Positions 1-11,450 of a stretch of 64,000 nucleotides of DNA are shown piece by piece. Position 1 is the stretch's first letter. Every line of letters starts with the position of its first letter. This stretch comes from Liolophura sinensis (Eukaryota > Mollusca > Polyplacophora > Chitonida > Chitonidae), in contig NC_088298.1 of NCBI RefSeq assembly GCF_032854445.1, forward strand, positions 8,235,504 through 8,299,503. Reading direction: 5' to 3'. The notes beneath the pieces are model-generated. The model was given only the letters and a program-made list of their open reading frames with translations, had not been told where the DNA came from and searched no databases. Made by a program: the position numbers and the translations under genes.

Positions 1-239
1 TATGTTTTCTACAGGAAAAGTATTTGGGACAGGTCACATTTCCCACAAATTAAATGATTTTCCAGTTTTAAAAGTCATCTTGCATCGATGAGAAAAGGTG
101 TATTAAAGCACATTCCTTTATTATGCAACAGGTTAAATTCTTGTTGTCTAATTGATCAAACTTCACGAGAAAACTGTTATGTTGCCCTGTAAGGTGAACG
201 AATCCATCAGAGTCAAACAAAATGTCTCGCTTGAAAGAA

Positions 240-428
240 AGCTTAATTTTAACTGAAATATTTTAATTTAAAATAACGTTTAGGCTTTAGCTGAAATATT
301 GTAATTAAGATAACATTTAAGCTTAGGTGTAATATTGTAATTTAAGATAGCATTTAAGCTTTAGCTGAAATATTGTAATTTAAGATAACATTTAAGCTTT
401 AGCTGAAATATTGTAATTTAAAATAACA
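240..428. repeat. Degenerate AT-rich tandem repeat
   Basis: About four copies of a unit near 47 bp built on 'taagctttagctgaaatatt' with small indels. Lies in the intron just before the first visible caspase exon. Confidence 0.75.
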
Positions 429-464
429 GAGGCCTGCACATCTTTTTCTTTGTTTTCTATCTAG

Positions 465-587
465 CTCCCAGGTTTGATGGGTTCAGGAATTTTGAACAGC
501 AGCAGCACCTGTCACAGAGAATGGAACACCTACATTTAGGTGGGATTCCTGACCTCCCATCTTACAGGATGGATAGAAAACCTAGAG
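465..587 (+). CDS. Caspase exon (N-terminal linker into large subunit)
   Basis: Follows a pyrimidine-rich tract ending CTAG at 461-464 and ends before GTATGT at 588. It encodes a Gln-rich, basic stretch ending 'YRMDRKPRG', which joins the next exon as 'PRGYCLIINN', the usual start of the caspase fold. The first codon is split, so a coding exon must precede it. Confidence 0.8.
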
Positions 588-3500
588 GTATGTTGCGACT
601 TGTAGTTTGCAGGTGATGCTAAACTAACATAAGGTAAGACGCTCAATCCAGGGGATTTGCACTTTAGGGCTTGGTGACACTAGGGTGCCAGTGACATCTA
701 TGTGCCAATAGGGCGCCTGTAACACCTATATGACAATACAGCACTCGCAACACCTGTATGACAATACAGTGCCCGTGACACTTGTATGCCAATTTGTGCA
801 GTCTAACATTTGTTGTTGAAGACCAATTGTTGTCCTCCATTTTGATGTGCATATTTGTACACTAAAAAGCTAATAACTAGGCAGGGATCTATGGTTTTTG
901 TGAGGCACTCCAATTTCCTCCACTCAAAAAACTGGCTACCATCGTATAGAAAGTCATCAGTATGGTGTTGAACAACACCTGTCAAAATTTTCAGCGGCCT
1001 TGGAATTGGAAATTAGATTGAATTTACAACTTGATTTTAGATCTCTGGACCTGCTTTTAAAAAGGATCAAGTCAAGATAGAGTAATGTTAAAAAAGTAAA
1101 GAAACATATATGCAGGGCAAATCTGAATATGATGTCTTTACATAATAAAAATTTACAATGCTATAAAAATATGTAGAATACAAAAAATGCCAAACAAGGG
1201 AGATAACTGCTGTGAGCATGATGCCAAGCTTGTTTACACTGCGATATTTTTTACATTCGTTTATTTTTCAAGTTGTTGAACTTGAGGCAGTCATTAAAAA
1301 TGTGGTTGTTAGATGTAGCCCCACCAACCCTCCAAAAAGAGGGTTGTACCTTTGATGGAATTTCTTTCATTTTTCCTTCAGTGTTCATTTCTTCAAAATC
1401 TGTATCATTTTCATTGGCCAGAATAAAAAGGAAATTCTTTACTGACCTACTCTATTTTCCCTGAAAGAGTTGGATTGCCAGAACAAAGAAGTTTTAAGGA
1501 TTCTTTTAACACAGAAATATCTGCCATTGATACCTTCAGATAGTTGTAGGTTTCCCCCTGGACTCTGCCTGGTTTCCTCCCATCATAATGCAGTCTGCGT
1601 GGTATAAGTGACATATTCTTGAGTACAGCATAAAAACACCAATGAAATAAATCAAATAAATAAATGTTATAAGGGTTTGTGGATGGTGTATTTCCTCCCA
1701 TTCTCTCCTCGGTTTCCTTCTATGCTGTCCTCAGTTTTCATCCACCATAATGCTGGTTGCTTTAGTGATATATACTTGACTAACACCAAGCAAATAAATA
1801 AATTCCCTTACTTCTCAGGATACTGTCTCATTATTAATAACTTCAAGTTCTACTCCTTACCTGATGACCATGAGAGCCGTAAGATGCCCGACAGGCACGG
1901 AACCAATGTGGATGCAGGTAAGACTCTCGCTCTGTTTGACGTGTACAGGTGTATGTTCCCGGAAGAGTAATTTTTACTGAATGACAAAAGTTACCTGTAG
2001 GTGTGTTTTCAGATCATTTCGCAAATATTTTGGGGGCCAGAAATACTCCTGTCAGAATTCAAAATTTTTTCCAGCAGTTTTGCTTCTTATCACCAAGACC
2101 CCTAGAAACAAACGGTCTTGGATTTCTGAAAATGTAATAAGGTATGACTGTAATAGCCTGCATTTATCGTGCTGTTTAAGTCGATATTTTCTCCCTTTAT
2201 TTGTCTTTCCAGAGAACCTTATGCATGTGTTCCAGCAGCTGGGTTTTATTGTTGTCACGAAGGACAACTTAACAGACGTGAGCATGGTACAGGTGTGTAC
2301 CCAGTTTGCCATGGAAAACCACAATAACTTTGATTGCTTCGCTTGCTGTATCCTGACACATGGTGTCAAGGACCATTTGTATGGTACCAACGGACGCATG
2401 ACCCCAATCAACGAGATCACCTCCTGCTTTAAAGCCCAGCGCTGTCCTGGGCTTAGAGGGAAGCCCAAACTTTTCTTCATACAAGCGTGTCAGGGCAGGG
2501 AGAAACAGAGAGGTAACTGGGTTTGGAATGTTTTATGTACCTCCTGAAATGGGCGATCTACAGTTTTATTAGGAATTTAATAATGTAGTTCTTTATATAT
2601 TTCTCTCTAAAAGCTTGGATTATTTCTGATTGGGTGGGGGCACTTCCAATAAAGAATAAATGTATTTTTTTAATGCATGTATTTTTATCTCCATTTTATT
2701 ATTTTTTTTTGAAAATTTGTATCTTTTTGAATTTTTGGGGTGGGATGCACTTTATTGGTGTCCGTGCAGTGAGTGCTCCAAATATTATCAGATTTAGATA
2801 AAATTGCAAGTGCAAATGCACCTTGTAAGACTTCATGTCAAGGTTGAAAATCAGCTGGATCCTTGCAAAAGTTTAACATTTCATTAAGTTATCTGCAATT
2901 CTCATAGTTCATAAATTTTCTTGCCTCAAATATTCTAGTGTTTTTATAAAATGTCGCAGGAAGATTCATGTTGTAGCCCAAGATCAAGTTAAAAAGACAG
3001 GCCTGATAGATTTGTTTCATGTTTAAAGTTGAGATTTGAGTTTGGGTTATTATATTGTAAATTCTCTGAATTTCCATGTTATTACTGTTTTAGGTTTCCC
3101 CATGGAGATAGATGCACCAAGGGCAGAAGAGAGCTTAGAGACAATTCCAAATGAGGCAGACTTCCTGATGGGGTACGCCACAGTGCCAGGATTCGTGTCC
3201 TACCGCAGCAAAGTGAAGGGTTCCTGGTATATCACTACGCTATGTGACAATCTCCTCAAATATGCAGAAAGGTGAATACTGGTAAAATGGCTTCACGCAA
3301 GAGTCTGTCTGTATAAACAGAACTATAGAAACAAATTTTTCCACTGATCTTAGACATATTTAAATGGGGCGGAGTAGATAAAGGTGGTGTGGTGTGTGGC
3401 CATAGTTTTTCACAAAATGAGAATTACAGTAATTGACTACAGAGAACTATAATAATTGCTTTTACTCATTGTTCACCACCACCCTACCTATTAGGTTTTG

Positions 3501-4207
3501 GGTCCAAACCCAGTTCAAGCTGGTACATCTGAAGTTTTTCAGGTTCCCACTGAGATAATTGTATGATATATTCCTCCAGGTACTGCCTGGTTTGTGTCAG
3601 TTTCCCCAGGTTCTGTGGTATCCCAACAAAGTTTCACCCAGGCTTTCTTGATCAAGCCCCCGCCCCAGTCCTCCCCCCAAGCTCCGCCTGCATTCATGTC
3701 CAAATCCCTCCTCCTCCCCCCACTTCTTATCAATTGGCTTTCTCTGGTGTCCTGGTCAACTTTCCCTTGGGCCCTGCCTGGATTTCTTTCCTAATACACC
3801 CCCCCCCCCCCCCCCCCCTCCGCACCCCTCATCCTGCTTTCTGGTCATAGGTTTCTCGAGGTTTCTCCTGATTGGTTTCCTGTTCAAGTTTCTACTGGGC
3901 CCCGTTTGGTTTCTTGCCAGCGTCTCTGACACTTTGCCTGGTTTTCAGTCCTAAGATCCCCTCAGGCTCTTCCTGGTCTCCTCCACTCATATGCCTGACT
4001 TCTGTCCTGTCAGGGAGTTTTCACTGAAATAAAAAAAATCAAAATTGATTGTTATTTGCCAGATATGACCCCAGGTATGACCTTCTCAGCATCATGACCA
4101 AGGTCAACGAGGAAGTGAGTGTGGCCAATGCAGCCATGGAGGACGGGCGGTACAAGCAGATTCCCGCGCCTATGACAACACTGAGGAAGAAAGTCTACTT
4201 CAGATGA
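465..4207 (+). CDS. Executioner-type caspase (caspase-3/6/7-like), 3' five exons
   Basis: Cysteine protease that cleaves after Asp and carries out apoptosis in the cytosol. Exons read 465-587, 1819-1917, 2213-2512, 3094-3271 and 4063-4207; every junction has AG/GT borders and the phases join without a break, giving about 280 codons and a TGA stop. Seen: the family start 'CLIINN', the P1-pocket Arg in 'DRHGTNVDAE', catalytic His in 'LTHG', catalytic Cys in 'QACQG', then the small subunit with 'IPNEADFLMGYATVPGF', 'YRS' and 'GSWYITTLC'. The linker has an Asp ('MEIDAPRAEES') suited to processing between large and small subunits. The prodomain and start codon lie before 465, probably outside the window, because the first exon starts behind an acceptor in phase. 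The short linker and effector-like p10 favour an executioner over an initiator caspase. The region behind the last exon is duplicated (3718-5925). Confidence 0.93.
672..795. repeat. Degenerate minisatellite
   Basis: Three to four diverged copies of a roughly 36-bp unit containing 'acacctgtatgacaatacag', in a caspase intron. Confidence 0.65.
1541..1666 (+). mobile_element. SINE fragment (3' part)
   Basis: Central and 3' part of the window's main SINE, from the 'gtaggtttccccctgg' block to the (AAAT) tail, in a caspase intron. The tRNA head is missing. Confidence 0.8.
1678..1803 (+). mobile_element. Strongly diverged SINE fragment
   Basis: Directly behind the previous copy and in the same direction; keeps 'ccaccataatgctgg' and 'caaataaataaa' but is otherwise diverged. 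It ends just before the caspase exon at 1819, so the SINE tail lies within the branch-point region. Confidence 0.65.
1819..1917 (+). CDS. Caspase exon (first beta strand and Arg-binding loop)
   Basis: Acceptor TTCTCAG at 1812-1818, donor GTAAGA at 1918. Encodes 'YCLIINNFKF' to 'RHGTNVDA', holding the Arg that contacts the P1 Asp of substrates in this family. Confidence 0.92.
2213..2512 (+). CDS. Caspase exon with catalytic His and Cys
   Basis: Acceptor CTTTCCAG ends at 2212, donor GTAACT at 2513. Encodes 'ENLMHVFQQLGF', the His motif 'CCILTHG' and the Cys pentapeptide 'QACQG'. An open frame runs upstream into the intron (from 1981), but the splice acceptor and family alignment set the real border. 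Confidence 0.95.
3094..3271 (+). CDS. Caspase exon (inter-subunit linker and small subunit)
   Basis: Acceptor TGTTTTAG ends at 3093, donor GTGAAT at 3272. Encodes the linker with a possible cleavage Asp (EID), then 'EADFLMGYATVPGF' and 'KGSWYITTLC', the substrate-groove strands of p10. Confidence 0.94.
3718..4010. repeat. Segmental duplication, block A copy 1
   Basis: Pyrimidine-rich block starting 'cacttcttatcaattggc'; repeated at 5395-5674. This copy has a run of about 20 C near 3800-3820 that is shorter in the second copy. Confidence 0.92.
4063..4207 (+). CDS. Caspase terminal exon
   Basis: Acceptor ATTTGCCAG ends at 4062. Encodes 'YDLLSIMTKVNEEV' and ends 'TLRKKVYFR' plus TGA at 4205-4207, the C-terminal helix and last beta strand of executioner caspases. 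No convincing AATAAA follows closely, so the 3' UTR end was not placed. Confidence 0.92.
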
Positions 4208-5142
4208 TACTGACAACAACAACAACAATGAGGCCATAAACAAGAGGTTAAGATGGAAGTGTATAAAACAGACCACACCAGATTACAGCTCATATGAGGG
4301 TGTTGTCTCGTTGATGAGGGCCTTGACAAACTGGGTGGTGCCGAGTGTTGTAAGAAACACAGAGCACCAGCAATATACTGACCGACGTGGTGGCACAAAA
4401 CAGCCTGATCTTTGAAGATATCTATCCCGTCTAGCAATTATTTGAGATCCAAGCAAAACTGTGGCCACCCTATGTAACAAGGTGTGATTCCAGAGCCTGT
4501 CCTACTGATTAAGAAGCAAAGTGACCGACACCTTTAAGTACAGATGTCATAATACAGTGCTTGGATGCATATATGTTCCATTGAATGGCCGCAGTGCTGT
4601 GTGTGGCAAAATGTATTATAGCATAACTGCTATGTATGTATATAGCAAGTGTTAAAGAAGCAGTTTTTGTGTGGTAATGCAGTACTACTATCTATGCTCA
4701 GCATGCACAAATGTAAATTTGTTTAATACAGGTGACTGGATTGATTGTTTTTGGCAATGCAACATTGCTAACAAACATGACAGATGACTACACTCATGAG
4801 CAGTGTCGACTGTGCATCAAGAGCATTGCTCTTTATGAAACTTATGAAGAAGATCAGATCATTTAGTACTCAAGACACGTGTAACTGAAAAAATTTGTTG
4901 ACGTAGGTATTTGCCCGTTCTCCAAAAGGATTCGGAAGGACTCTCGAAATCTACATTTTACATGTAAAAATGCAATGAAGGAAAGTGATCACGTTTAGCT
5001 TTGTGCCCGGAAACTAGAAATAAGTTCAAGCATGGATTACAACACCACTGGTCAGGTGGCGGAAAAATGAACAGATGATAATGGCTGAATGCCAGATGGA
5101 AGGAGGAAAAATTCTGGATGCTCCCAGGGTTTACCAGGTGCA

Positions 5143-5392
5143 TGTATGTCACAGTACTGTATATGACCTCAGACTATAAAATGTCATGGCGTGTCAGGTA
5201 TATATAGATAGACTAATCTACAAAATTATAAAGTCTTTGGAACTATACTTTATTTAAAGTTGGCCGTATTGTGGCTGAGGCCTTAGTGTGCTAGCATAGC
5301 ATAGTAATTCGGGTGCCACTCACCACTGCTATCACTCAAACTCATGCTGGCTTCACCTCTAGTCGTACGTGGGTAGGTCTAGCAGTAACATG
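5143..5392. repeat. Segmental duplication, block B copy 1
   Basis: Starts 'tgtatgtcacagtactgta'; nearly identical to 5672-5925. Its last 124 bp are a SINE head cut off where block A copy 2 starts. Confidence 0.93.
5269..5392 (+). mobile_element. SINE head truncated by duplication junction
   Basis: tRNA-like head of the main SINE ('gtggctgaggccttag' onward) that stops at the junction with block A copy 2; the complete counterpart is at 5799-6056. Confidence 0.8.
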
Positions 5393-5394
5393 CT

Positions 5395-5674
5395 CCCACT
5401 TCTTATCAATTGGCTTTCTCTGGTGTCCTGGTCAACTTTCCCTTGGGCCCTGCCTGGATTTCTTTCCTAATACATCCCCCCCTCTGCACCCCTCATCCTG
5501 GTTTCTGGTCAAAGGTTTCTCGAAGTTTCTCCTGATTGGTTTCCTGTTCAAGTTTCTACAGGGCCCCGTTTGGTTTCTTGCCAGAGTCTCTGACGCTTTG
5601 CCTGGTTTTCAGTCCTAAGATCCCCTCAGGCTCTTCCTGGTCTCCTTTACTCATATGCCTGACTTCTGTCCTGT
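5395..5674. repeat. Segmental duplication, block A copy 2
   Basis: Second copy of 3718-4010 with a few substitutions and a shorter C run. It runs straight into block B copy 2, without the 1.1 kb that separates A and B in the first copy. Confidence 0.92.
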
Positions 5675-5925
5675 ATGTCACAGTACTGTATATGACCTCA
5701 TACTATAAAATGTCATGGCGTGTCAGGTATATATAGATAGACTAATCTACAAAATTATAAAGTCTTTGGAACTATACTTTATTTAAAGTTGGCCGTATTC
5801 GTGGCTGAGGCCTTAGTGTGCTAGCATAGCACGGTAATTCGGGTGCCACTCACCACTGCTATCACCGAGTTCAAACTCATGCTGGCTTCACCTCTAGTCG
5901 TACGTGGGTAGTCTAGCAGTAACAC
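5672..5925. repeat. Segmental duplication, block B copy 2
   Basis: Second copy of 5143-5392. The A-B junction has a 3-bp overlap (TGT), typical of a deletion by microhomology. Confidence 0.92.
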
Positions 5926-6056
5926 GCAGACGGTTGTGGGTCTTCTGCAGGAGTCTGCCGGGTTTCCTCCCACCATGATGTTGGCCACTGTGGAATAAGT
6001 GATTTCTTGAGTAGCCATAAAATGCCATTGAATCAAATAAATAAATTTATTAAAAA
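5799..6056 (+). mobile_element. SINE, near full length
   Basis: Runs from a decayed tRNA-like head through the central block to 'caaataaataaattt'. Its head lies inside duplication block B. Confidence 0.85.
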
Positions 6057-6244
6057 TTAAAAAAAAAAAAAAATGCCAAAATGATTGGATCTAGGGCTGA
6101 ACTGGCCTCACAATATCTTTGTTAATATTTATTTTATTGTTTTGTTTTGGGGCTTTTTTTCTTTTTTTTTTTTTTTAATAATTGTGATATGATATGTTTA
6201 AAAGCTCTGTGAAAAAAAAAGCTACTATGTCATCAGTGCTGTGA

Positions 6245-6306
6245 TTTGTGGTCATATGACTGAAAAATTGTTGTATACGACGTTAAACCCCAAGCACTCA
6301 CTCACT
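6245..6306 (+). mobile_element. 3' end of a second SINE type
   Basis: Contains 'catatgactgaaaaattgtt', 'acgacgttaaaccccaagca' and a (CACT)n-like end. The same tail occurs at 6881-6937 and, diverged, at 54487-54542. Confidence 0.75.
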
Positions 6307-6667
6307 CACTAACTCAATGCTTTGAATCCATTTAACATGACCTTCTCTCTCAATCTATACCATACACAAAATAGTCATTTATTTTGCTTAATTGTTTTCA
6401 TATTTTGCTTTTGGATAGAAATGTGATTATGACGATGTATCAGTATGTTTAAACGTTGCTACTGTATATTCTGTCCACACTGGTTGATTTTTACCTTTTT
6501 GATTATGCTCAGTTTAATGTCAGCTCTGTTATTTTCAGTGCTCAAATCCACCCTCTGTGTTTTTTTGCGATATTTCAATTTGGAGTGAGTAGAGATGCTA
6601 CAGAAATATGCTTACTGTGGGATATACATGTATAGTGTACCCTATAGCAAGTTGTCCATGATCCAGG

Positions 6668-7189
6668 CATAACAGTGGTTACTTACCTGCAGTCTGAAGT
6701 TGTGTTATATAGGTTAGTAAAGATTTTCAATAAAGAATGACAGAAGTTCAGTCGAGTTCAGCGTCAAGATTGAGGAGGCATAGATATGCAATGAGCTACA
6801 GTTACCGCGTGAGGTTAAGGTTCAAGCTCGATGATCACCCAGACGAGGCCGGCATAACAGTGGTTACTTACCTGCAGTCTCGTCGTCATATGACTGAAAA
6901 ATTGTTGAGTACGACGTTAAACCCCAAGCACACACACACTTACCTGCAGTCTGAAGTTGTGTTACATAGGTTAGTAAAGATTTTCAATACAGAATGACAG
7001 AAGTTCAGTCGAGTTCAGCGTCAAGATTGAGGAGGCATAAATATGCAATGAGCTACAGTTACCGCGTGAGGTTAAGGTTCAAGCTCGATGATCACCCAGG
7101 CGAAGCCGGCATAACAGTGGTTACTTACCTGCAGTCTGAAGTTGTGTTATATAGGTTAGTAAAGATTTTCAATAAAGAATGACAGAAGA
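6668..7189. repeat. Tandem cluster of about 180-bp units
   Basis: Unit starts 'gcataacagtggttactt' at 6668, 6851 and 7110; the middle copy is split by a 57-bp insertion. Two copies are almost identical over their full length; the third keeps about the first 80 bp. Each unit holds 'acttacctgcag', which reads on the - strand as a strong donor CTGCAG/GTAAGT. Open frames on the + strand start 'MTEVQSSSASRLRRH' but show no known domain. Confidence 0.85.
6881..6937 (+). mobile_element. 57-bp retroposed SINE tail with target-site duplication
   Basis: Insertion flanked by the perfect 15-bp repeat 'acttacctgcagtct' (6866-6880 and 6938-6952). Carries the tail type seen at 6245 and ends in (CA)n. It is absent from the neighbouring copies, so it arrived after the tandem duplication. 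Confidence 0.88.
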
Positions 7190-7205
7190 CGACACAGACG
7201 AGGCC

Positions 7206-8954
7206 ATCTTTTATCCCGCAGAGTGAGTACGGCGTAAATCAAAACGACCGAGGTAACAAAAGACGCCCAAAACTGAGCAATTATCTAGCCTGAACACCGA
7301 AACCAAAGGCGGTAACTGACTCAGTGATATCATTGTTTGGCAAGAGTCAGTCGCTTCATGAAATCGCCGTTTTAGCGACTAAAGTCAGCTGAATTTTTCT
7401 AAATATTGAAATTGACCTTAATTAATACGTATGCGACGCACATGTATAGATGTGGTCTTATATGAAGCTCTTGTTATCCTTTACACAGTACCGTGACACA
7501 CTACATAGGTTTACCACATACATTTACCTCGCATTATCGTTTTTATTCGCATTAACCACTTGAGTAATTTTTCAACAGAATTTAAAGGTACCCAAGTTAA
7601 CTTACGTTAGTCTGAAAGAATGCTGCAAATGTCTATGTTTATATAGCCTTCAAACACTTTTCATGAGGAGAGCGTGAGCTTTTGAGAGACTCAGGGAAAA
7701 ATGATATTTCTCACCACGGCAATTTCTCTGAAAAAATATTAAAAAAACAAGGCCAAAAAACAATACCCAGCAATGTACTGTGTACCCCTTCGAATAAATA
7801 ATTTTGTGCAGATACAAGAAACAACTCATTTAGAAGGTTTAACAAATATTTTCTGATTATTGCAAATAACAGATTTGCTTGAAAGAATAAATCCAGTAGC
7901 TCGTAATATTTAATCCGCTATGCTGGAAATGGAAACACGTTTATCTTTAGTTGTTTTAAATAGTGGGCATAAAGGGCGTTATGCTTCACGCGGTGTTGTT
8001 GTTGTTGTTGTGGAAAAGTGTCAGAATTGAGAAAATAATTTTACGATGGTATGATGATGGCCAAGTAAGTGTTGTTTCATTTTTTTGTCTCTTTCTCTTC
8101 CCTTGTTGCTTGTTCTTTCATTTTTCAGTGAAAAATGAAAAGTTTAATCGATGGATTATCTGAAAAAAAGAAAAAAATGGTTAAAACAACATTAATGACA
8201 CTACAATGTGCGTGACATACAAGGGGTTTCAGTGGGCCGTTCAGCATTAAAAACACACACATGCAGCTGGCATATGTGCACGTCAGCATTGTTCACGGCA
8301 ATTGATCTCCAACCAAACAGGTTAGTCACAACTAAACTTTTCACCGCATGCGACTCACAAACTAAGGCAAAAAAAAAACAAAAAAACCTTTGATCCTACA
8401 AGCCTGTAGATCGTTTGTAAAACATGATGAACACCAAATATGTAAGAGGGGTATACTATTTTACCGCGGAACATAAGTTCACCTCGAAATATGTCGTTCC
8501 TCTTCTCACAATGGTGACCAAGTCGTGAGAAAACTCAAACTTATATGCGTGCGTCTTCATAGCGGGTGGATCTCTATTTATGATTATTTCCGAAAACAGT
8601 CTAGGTAATCATATGACATTAGAATGCTAAATTTTATGCTCTTCATGGAAAAGCAACGCCAGAGCATGTTAAATTTGCCAACAGCATAAGGCACGATGTA
8701 AGTAGTCATGGAGACGGGTAGCAGGCAGAGGGATCGATCTGAGCTGACAATATATCAGACTATGCCGTATGTCAGAGAGAGTGGAACCAGGACAGTGACT
8801 ACAGTATGTATGTCCGCTTGGAGTTTTACATCGTTTTTAATAATTTTTCGGCCGTATGAAGACAAGGAGTTATTAAGTGTGTGTACATATACTGTGTCTT
8901 CTTGTGACAGGTCGAGTCCGTGCGATCATAGATCGTAATCAGATCTTTACTGTT
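7206..8954. other. Intergenic, no supported gene
   Basis: AT-rich single-copy-looking sequence. Holds a (GTT) run near 7996 and short A-rich stretches. Open frames at 7963, 8208 and 8708 lack recognisable domains and good splice context. Confidence 0.6.
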
Positions 8955-9085
8955 CGCGGACACCTTCGGACTCTGGCCGGTTTCCTCCCAACATAATGTT
9001 CGCTGTCGTCATGTAAGTGAAATATTCTTGAGTACGGCGCATAACACCAATCAAATAAATAATAAATAAATAAATAAATAAATCA
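8955..9085 (+). mobile_element. SINE fragment (3' half)
   Basis: Begins in the 'ggactctggccggtttcctc' block and ends in a long (AAAT)n tail at 9050-9085. Confidence 0.82.
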
Positions 9086-9584
9086 CACAATTTTTCAGTC
9101 TGCTTATACCATCTTTCTGACATCTGATACGATCTTTCTGATCCATTCAGCGGGATAGTCCATTTGATGTACATTTCCTGGAGTGTTTTTTGTTTTCTTT
9201 GGACTGACCACAGCATGACTATAACGATTATATAACACATCTTGTCATATTTCATGCCGATGACAGAAGAAGTAAAGCTCTAAATTCCAAAGCAAATCAA
9301 TTGAAAAACACTTTACTCACTGCTTTCCATTTATCACATTTATTCCCATATATCCCATTTAATACAACTCTGAAGCACAAACAATAAAACAATAATGATG
9401 GAAACCTCATAAGTTTTGCCCACTGTAGTAATCATGTAAAGCGGAAATTTTAATTATTGTTATCAGATATATGACAGTTTTATATATGCAATGGAACCCA
9501 TTTACCAGAAAATATGCCTTAAAAGAAAACTAACATGTTCATGCCAGTACTGTTCTGTGACTTTCAGTCACACTAAAGATAGGT
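9086..9584. other. Intergenic, nothing recognised
   Basis: No gene or repeat that I can support; ordinary AT-rich sequence between a SINE and a satellite. Confidence 0.5.
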
Positions 9585-9897
9585 GAGGTAGGCCTTCCCC
9601 ATACTGACCCGACCCTTACTATAAATTTATATAAATCCCTTCACGCTAAAGTGAGATCCAGTAATCCGCTCCCCACACTGACTTGTCACTTACGTCAGTC
9701 CCAGTGAAGTCAGACCCAGTAGCCGCCCCATCATGGTGACCTTTGTCTTACTATTTACAACCTATACAACCGTCAGTTGCAATGAAGTCAGATTCGGTAG
9801 TCGCTCCCATACTGACTTGTAACTTACTATAGATCTTTATAACTCCCAGTTACGCTGAATTCAAATCCAGTAACCGCTACCTACACTGAATTGCGGT
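9585..9897. repeat. Degenerate tandem repeat, unit about 80 bp
   Basis: Four diverged copies built on 'ctgacttgtaacttacta' followed by 'cagttacgctgaa' and 'tccagtaaccgct'. Confidence 0.7.
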
Positions 9898-10584
9898 GTG
9901 TCCTCATACACAATGGAAAGGATGCACGAATGTTGTTGTTGAATTAAGTTAGAGAAACAGCAATGTTAAGTCAAGTTTTTCAAAGGCACATAACACAATT
10001 GCTAGTTATCTCGGGTATTTTTTTTATCTCGTGCTCTCTATCTTGCTCATGGACTAAATGATATTTCTGCGTTTCTATATTCAGGGAACGGATATACTTT
10101 CAGATAAGTGGCAAAAAACCCTAGCTACATAATCTCTCTGAAAATCCTGGGTTATTGTCTTCAAAGACAAAACCTCGCTTTGAAGTGCATATATGCTTTT
10201 CGCTTTTTCCCGTAAGCAAACAGTGCACAATCACAGCCTATTTTGATCTGACACCAGATACTTCCAATTTGATGGACGTATGCTCGGTTGTCTCATATGG
10301 TACATTTAGATCCACATAGCAACGCACTCTCTGCGTCCCGATTCGATAGATTTTTTAAATTTTTACATAAATATTCTTTTCAAAACAACAAAACATTCAA
10401 GACGAAAGCGTAGAATAAACACAAAAGCCGTTATGCATATTAACGCATTATTTTACATTTAGGTTTATGCCTGTGCATTGTTTATTTATTCATTTATTTT
10501 TCTTGATATTTGCTTAATCCCATAGCTCTCTTACAATGGTGGGCTATATAAACATATAGGATAACTGGTTGAGCATTTTCATTC
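9898..10584. other. Intergenic, nothing recognised
   Basis: AT-rich sequence without a supportable frame or repeat. Confidence 0.5.
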
Positions 10585-11130
10585 ACCTTAAAAGGGAAGA
10601 AAACATAAATATCTTGGCAAAATTAGATGAAAGAGTGCGAAAACTGGTGAAAAGTTTTGAGTAATTTTTCTTTGGGATGAAAAGGGTATTTGAAAATATT
10701 TTTATGTGGAGGGTATTTGGGACCACATCTTGGTATACATCGTCTTTGCATAATAATGTTCTAAATAAGGATGTGATGCATATGTAATAAATTTGTTTGA
10801 ATGAACATTTGTTGTTTACATTGTGATCATATTTATGAATATACTGAAAATACCAATATGATCAAAATCCAGGTTGAACACATTTGTAAGCTGAGAAGAC
10901 CAAATTTTGTAAATATATTCGTTAAACATGTGTCACATACTCATTTATAACATTATAACACAAAGACAACATGAATCAAGAGGTGGTCCCAAATACCAAC
11001 CATAGAAAATTATTAAAGTTTCTTTTTCTCTTTAAAGAAAAATATAAGTCCACGTGTACACGTGTACAACAAACATGTAGAACTCTTTCCTCTGAACTTT
11101 TTAAAGCTAAACTTTAGTGTTTTAAACACG
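10585..11130. mobile_element. Long-inverted-repeat foldback element, copy 1
   Basis: Left arm holds 'gatgaaaagggtatttgaaa' (near 10676) and 'ggtatttgggaccacatctt' (near 10711); the right arm near 10980 carries the reverse complement around 'ggtggtcccaaatacc'. The arms are imperfect and may reach about 200 bp. No transposase frame between them. A related copy is at 39895-40495. Outer ends are approximate. Confidence 0.72.
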
Positions 11131-11370
11131 TGGAATCCAACGGAGTGATTACAGTGGTTATTTTATGTAATTTTCGCACATACAAAGACATTTCACTGTG
11201 TCCATCAAGTCTTCAAGGTCTCAACTACGAAAATTCTTCCAGTAAAAGTGCACAGAAATGATTGCTCTGCTTGCGTAAAAAGTTAAAAGCCACACTTTGG
11301 TTGATTGATAGATTGATTGATTGATGAGCTGTACTCACAGCGCCCACATTGGCGAGAGGCACCTGTGTCT

Positions 11371-11450
11371 CGCAGTCGCCAAACGACCTTCGCAGTCGCC
11401 AAACGACCTTCGCAGTTGCCAAACGACCTTCGCAATCGCTAAAGGTAAAA
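11371..11450. repeat. 20-bp tandem repeat
   Basis: Four copies of 'cgcagtcgccaaacgacctt', three nearly perfect and the last decayed, about 0.5 kb downstream of the pyruvyl transferase gene. Confidence 0.85.

Noticed and set aside
1981-2212. Upstream extension of the caspase exon as one long frame
   Set aside because: The acceptor at 2211-2212 and the phase-correct join to the exon ending at 1917 give the standard caspase sequence; the extension is intron.
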